A stretch of 37,246 nucleotides of DNA from an uncultured Desulfuromonadales bacterium (GTDB taxonomy: Bacteria; Desulfobacterota; Desulfuromonadia; Desulfuromonadales; Geopsychrobacteraceae). A model generated the notes under the pieces. That model was not told the origin of the DNA. It saw nothing but the letters and a program-made list of their open reading frames with translations, and did no database searches. The number at the start of each line of letters is the position of its first letter. The stretch's first letter is position 1. The stretch spans positions 1 to 37,246 of the forward strand of contig CAMYNR010000167.1 of NCBI GenBank assembly GCA_947259715.1, written 5' to 3'. This document shows, in pieces, positions 35,202 through 37,246 of this stretch. Made by a program: the position numbers and the translations under genes.

Positions 35202-35659
35202 CGATTGCTTCCTGCTAAACCATAATAGTGTTCCGGCTCAAATACAATGAAAGGCTCATCCTCACACAGCAATATTTTTTGATAGTAGCTGCTCAAAGCC
35301 CCTTTCAGCAGAGGGGGGAGCGGGCAATCGTCGAACTGTTCCCCCGCTTTGATTCCGACGATTTCATCGACCAACAGGCCCCAATTGCCTTCAGCGCTTT
35401 TCAAAACCAGAATGGCCTTTTCCTGAAGCGGCACTGGCGAAGAAACATCCAGACGGATGGTGGGATCGACCACCGGAATGCGCGTCTGGCGAAAATGCAA
35501 TGCGCCAATAATTCCTTGCGGCAAATCCCTGCAGGACAGATTCAGATCATTGTCAATCCGCTTACAGATTTCAACGACATGGGACAGGCTCAAAACAAAG
35601 CCGACCTTATCCAATCTGAAGAGCAACTTCCTTTCAGCGCTACTGCCTGCTAATCCCAC
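35198..35659 (-). CDS. CheW-like adaptor protein (first of pair)
   Basis: A 153-residue CheW-domain protein: LLFRLDKVGFVLSLSHVVEICKRI at the start, the conserved IIGALHFRQTRIPVVDPTIRL, and GLLVDEIVGIKAGEQF. It starts at GTG with AGGG 8 bases upstream and is the first gene of the three-gene set. A possible promoter (TTGACA at 35726-35721, TAGTTT 17 bases on) lies upstream. No CheA, receptor or methylation genes are present nearby, so these adaptors must work with partners elsewhere. Confidence 0.82.
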   Translation of the reverse strand: MGLAGSSAERKLLFRLDKVGFVLSLSHVVEICKRIDNDLNLSCRDLPQGIIGALHFRQTRIPVVDPTIRLDVSSPVPLQEKAILVLKSAEGNWGLLVDEIVGIKAGEQFDDCPLPPLLKGALSSYYQKILLCEDEPFIVFEPEHYYGLAGSNR

Positions 35660-35762
35660 AAAAACAACCCTGCCGCATTTTTAAAAAATTGGCCCCAAAA
35701 CTATCATAGAGAATTTTAACTGTCAAGATCTTCCTTAGGGAAATTCAATAAGTTACCAAACA

Positions 35763-36803
35763 TCAAAGCACCCGCCAGGGCTGAGGCAGGAACAGTTGGT
35801 GATAAAGAGCGACAGCGAACCGATCGGTCATTCCGGCAATAAAATCAGCTACAGCGACCTCAAGACTGTCCCCCTCAAAGCGCCGGCCACCATGGGCGAG
35901 AAAGGTCGTTTCGTTGTCCAGAAAATAAAGAAACAGCTCCCGCAGCAAGTGAGATGCCTTAATAAAATCATCATGCACCTGTTCAGACCGATAAACATGG
36001 GTAAACAGCCAGCTGCGCAAGGCACGAATCGCAGCATCCATCTCAGCGGACAGGCAGATAACCTCTCCCCCTCCAGCCAGGGTAGATTCCAGCAGGTCGC
36101 GGACCATGCGATCAATTCGCTGGGAATGACGCACCCCTATCAGCTGCACGATATCCTCTGGGACATCCTGCTGGCGAATCACTTCGCCCCGGATCGCATC
36201 GTCCAGATCATGACTGACATAGGCGATGATATCCGCCAGACGGACAACCTGCCCCTCAAGGGTAGCGGCGCGAACCCCGGCCGCGGGCGTCAACAGACCG
36301 CCCTGCCCTTTTGAATGCTTGAGAATGCCATCACGCACCTCATGGGTCAAATTCAGCCCACGGCCCTCTTTTTCCAGCAGGTCAACCACACGCAGACTCT
36401 GCCGGACATGATGAAAGCCGCCTGGCACCAGTTCTTCAAGGACCCGCTCGCCGGCATGTCCAAATGGTGTATGACCGAGGTCATGCCCCAGAGCGATGGC
36501 TTCGGTGAGATCCTCATTGAGTCTTAAAGCACGCGCTATGGTGCGGGCAACTTGAGATACTTCAAGGGTGTGCGTCAATCGGGTTCGATAATGATCGCCC
36601 TCCGGCGATAAAAATACTTGCGTTTTGTATTTGAGCCGTCGAAACGACTTACAATGCAGGATTCGATCACGATCATGCTGAAAGACTGTACGTATAGAGC
36701 AAGGCTTTATTTTATACTTACGTCCGCGCGACTCAACACTCCGACAAGCAAAAGGAGCAAGCGTTTCCAGTTCACGCTGTTCAATTGTCTCCCTGATGCT
36801 CAT
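35763..36803 (-). CDS. dgt: Deoxyguanosinetriphosphate triphosphohydrolase-like HD enzyme
   Basis: A 346-residue HD-domain phosphohydrolase of the dGTPase family, which cleaves dNTPs to nucleoside and triphosphate. The conserved start RDRILHCKSFRRLKYKTQVF is followed by the metal-binding set: H in RTRLTHTLEV, HD in LGHDLGHTPFGHAGE, and a later Asp in YVSHDLDDAIRGE. The length is that of the shorter bacterial dGTPase-like group, not the 505-residue E. coli Dgt. GGAG lies 8 bases before the ATG. It is monocistronic. Preference for dGTP is not certain in this subgroup. Confidence 0.93.
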   Translation of the reverse strand: MSIRETIEQRELETLAPFACRSVESRGRKYKIKPCSIRTVFQHDRDRILHCKSFRRLKYKTQVFLSPEGDHYRTRLTHTLEVSQVARTIARALRLNEDLTEAIALGHDLGHTPFGHAGERVLEELVPGGFHHVRQSLRVVDLLEKEGRGLNLTHEVRDGILKHSKGQGGLLTPAAGVRAATLEGQVVRLADIIAYVSHDLDDAIRGEVIRQQDVPEDIVQLIGVRHSQRIDRMVRDLLESTLAGGGEVICLSAEMDAAIRALRSWLFTHVYRSEQVHDDFIKASHLLRELFLYFLDNETTFLAHGGRRFEGDSLEVAVADFIAGMTDRFAVALYHQLFLPQPWRVL

Positions 36804-37045
36804 AGCACGGACTCCAGACTGGTGTTTTAACTAATGACCGTATTGGATTTTCTAGATTGTCAATCTGTTAAAATATGTTATCTAAGTAGAGTAACAATGT
36901 TTACACTATTTATATTTAGAAATTTGCTGATTTTTGTTGATTTAATCTGTGGCACAAATTAAAAAGAAGCCTTGATTATATTACATCAGGAGGGGATGCT
37001 TTTTCGAGTAAGATTTATAACATCCATCCCTAAAGGAGGAAAAAC

Positions 37046-37246
37046 ATGGCAACAATCATGGAAAAGGCTGCTGAAATCATTGCTGCTCACGCATCGACAA
37101 CCCCTATGTCAAAAGAAGAATTAATTCAGGAACTGAGCGAAGTTCATGCAGCCCTTTCTGCTTTGGAAAAAGGCGAGGCCGTTGCAACTGCGGAAACAAC
37201 CGAAGACACCCCGGCTGTTTCTCGCAAAAAGGCTTTCGGGAAAGAT
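37046..37246 (+). CDS. MucR-family transcriptional regulator, N-terminal part (cut by window end)
   Basis: The first 67 residues of a MucR/Ros-type regulator: MATIMEKAAEIIAAHASTTPM, then SKEELIQELSEVHAALSALE. The N-terminal half matches the family; the C2H2-like zinc finger would lie beyond the window. MucR proteins are small DNA-binding regulators that often bind AT-rich sites and their own promoter. A strong AAGGAGG (37033-37039) precedes the ATG. The 242-bp AT-rich region before it contains GGATG (36995-36999) facing CATCC (37021-37025), which could fold in the leader. Confidence 0.85.
   Translation, partial: MATIMEKAAEIIAAHASTTPMSKEELIQELSEVHAALSALEKGEAVATAETTEDTPAVSRKKAFGKD

Overview
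The window looks like chromosome of a member of the Desulfuromonadales (Geobacter/Desulfuromonas/Pelobacter relatives). This rests on a frdC-frdA-frdB set of the Geobacter type, a MucR-family regulator, a response regulator with a long acidic tail, an encapsulin with hemerythrin cargo, and a small selenoprotein. The assignment is inference from gene content; no database was consulted. Most of the window is ordinary, densely packed housekeeping sequence. I see no insertion sequence, phage, CRISPR array, rRNA or tRNA.

Layout. 1-1166 (+): the end of a DnaQ-like exonuclease, a 72-residue SelW/Rdx-type selenoprotein hidden by an in-frame TGA with a bacterial SECIS-like hairpin just downstream, and a SprT-like zinc metalloprotein that overlaps it by 4 bases. 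1181-3711: divergent ilvY and ilvC with candidate IlvY operators between them. 3859-4878: a PfkB/adenosine-type kinase. 4988-5455 (-): a small secreted Cache-domain protein. 5917-8951 (-): guaB-guaA. 9100-10195 (-): prfB with the programmed +1 frameshift. 10408-10836 (-): a Fur-family repressor with a palindromic Fur box at its promoter. 11034-12317 (+): glgC. 12416-14730 (+): an ion permease and a UspA-domain protein.

14842-16219 (-) is a two-gene encapsulin nanocompartment operon: a hemerythrin protein carrying a C-terminal encapsulin-targeting peptide, then the HK97-fold shell protein. 16444-21597 (-) is a tightly packed five-gene set: sensor kinase, NtrC-type regulator, HtrA protease, TlpA-type thioredoxin lipoprotein and CcdA. 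It reads as an envelope protein-quality and thiol-redox module. 21792-24347 (+) carries an AEC transporter, a family 2 glycosyltransferase and a short PrmA-like methyltransferase, followed by a 163-bp element with 18-bp terminal inverted repeats that abuts the end of a GAF-GAF-GGDEF diguanylate cyclase gene (24519-26126, -).

26278-29612 (-): frdCAB (succinate dehydrogenase/fumarate reductase), with a roughly 400-bp leader holding a candidate 30-codon ORF and a GTATAC-type operator. 30024-32684 (-): valS. 32819-35659 (-): two CheW-like proteins and a response regulator with a 21-bp tandem repeat, with no CheA nearby. 35763-36803 (-): a dGTPase-type HD phosphohydrolase. 37046-end (+): the start of a MucR-family regulator.

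The two items I rate highest are the unannotated UGA-containing selenoprotein (448-666) and the encapsulin/hemerythrin operon (14842-16219). Both belong to known families; what is new is their presence and details here.
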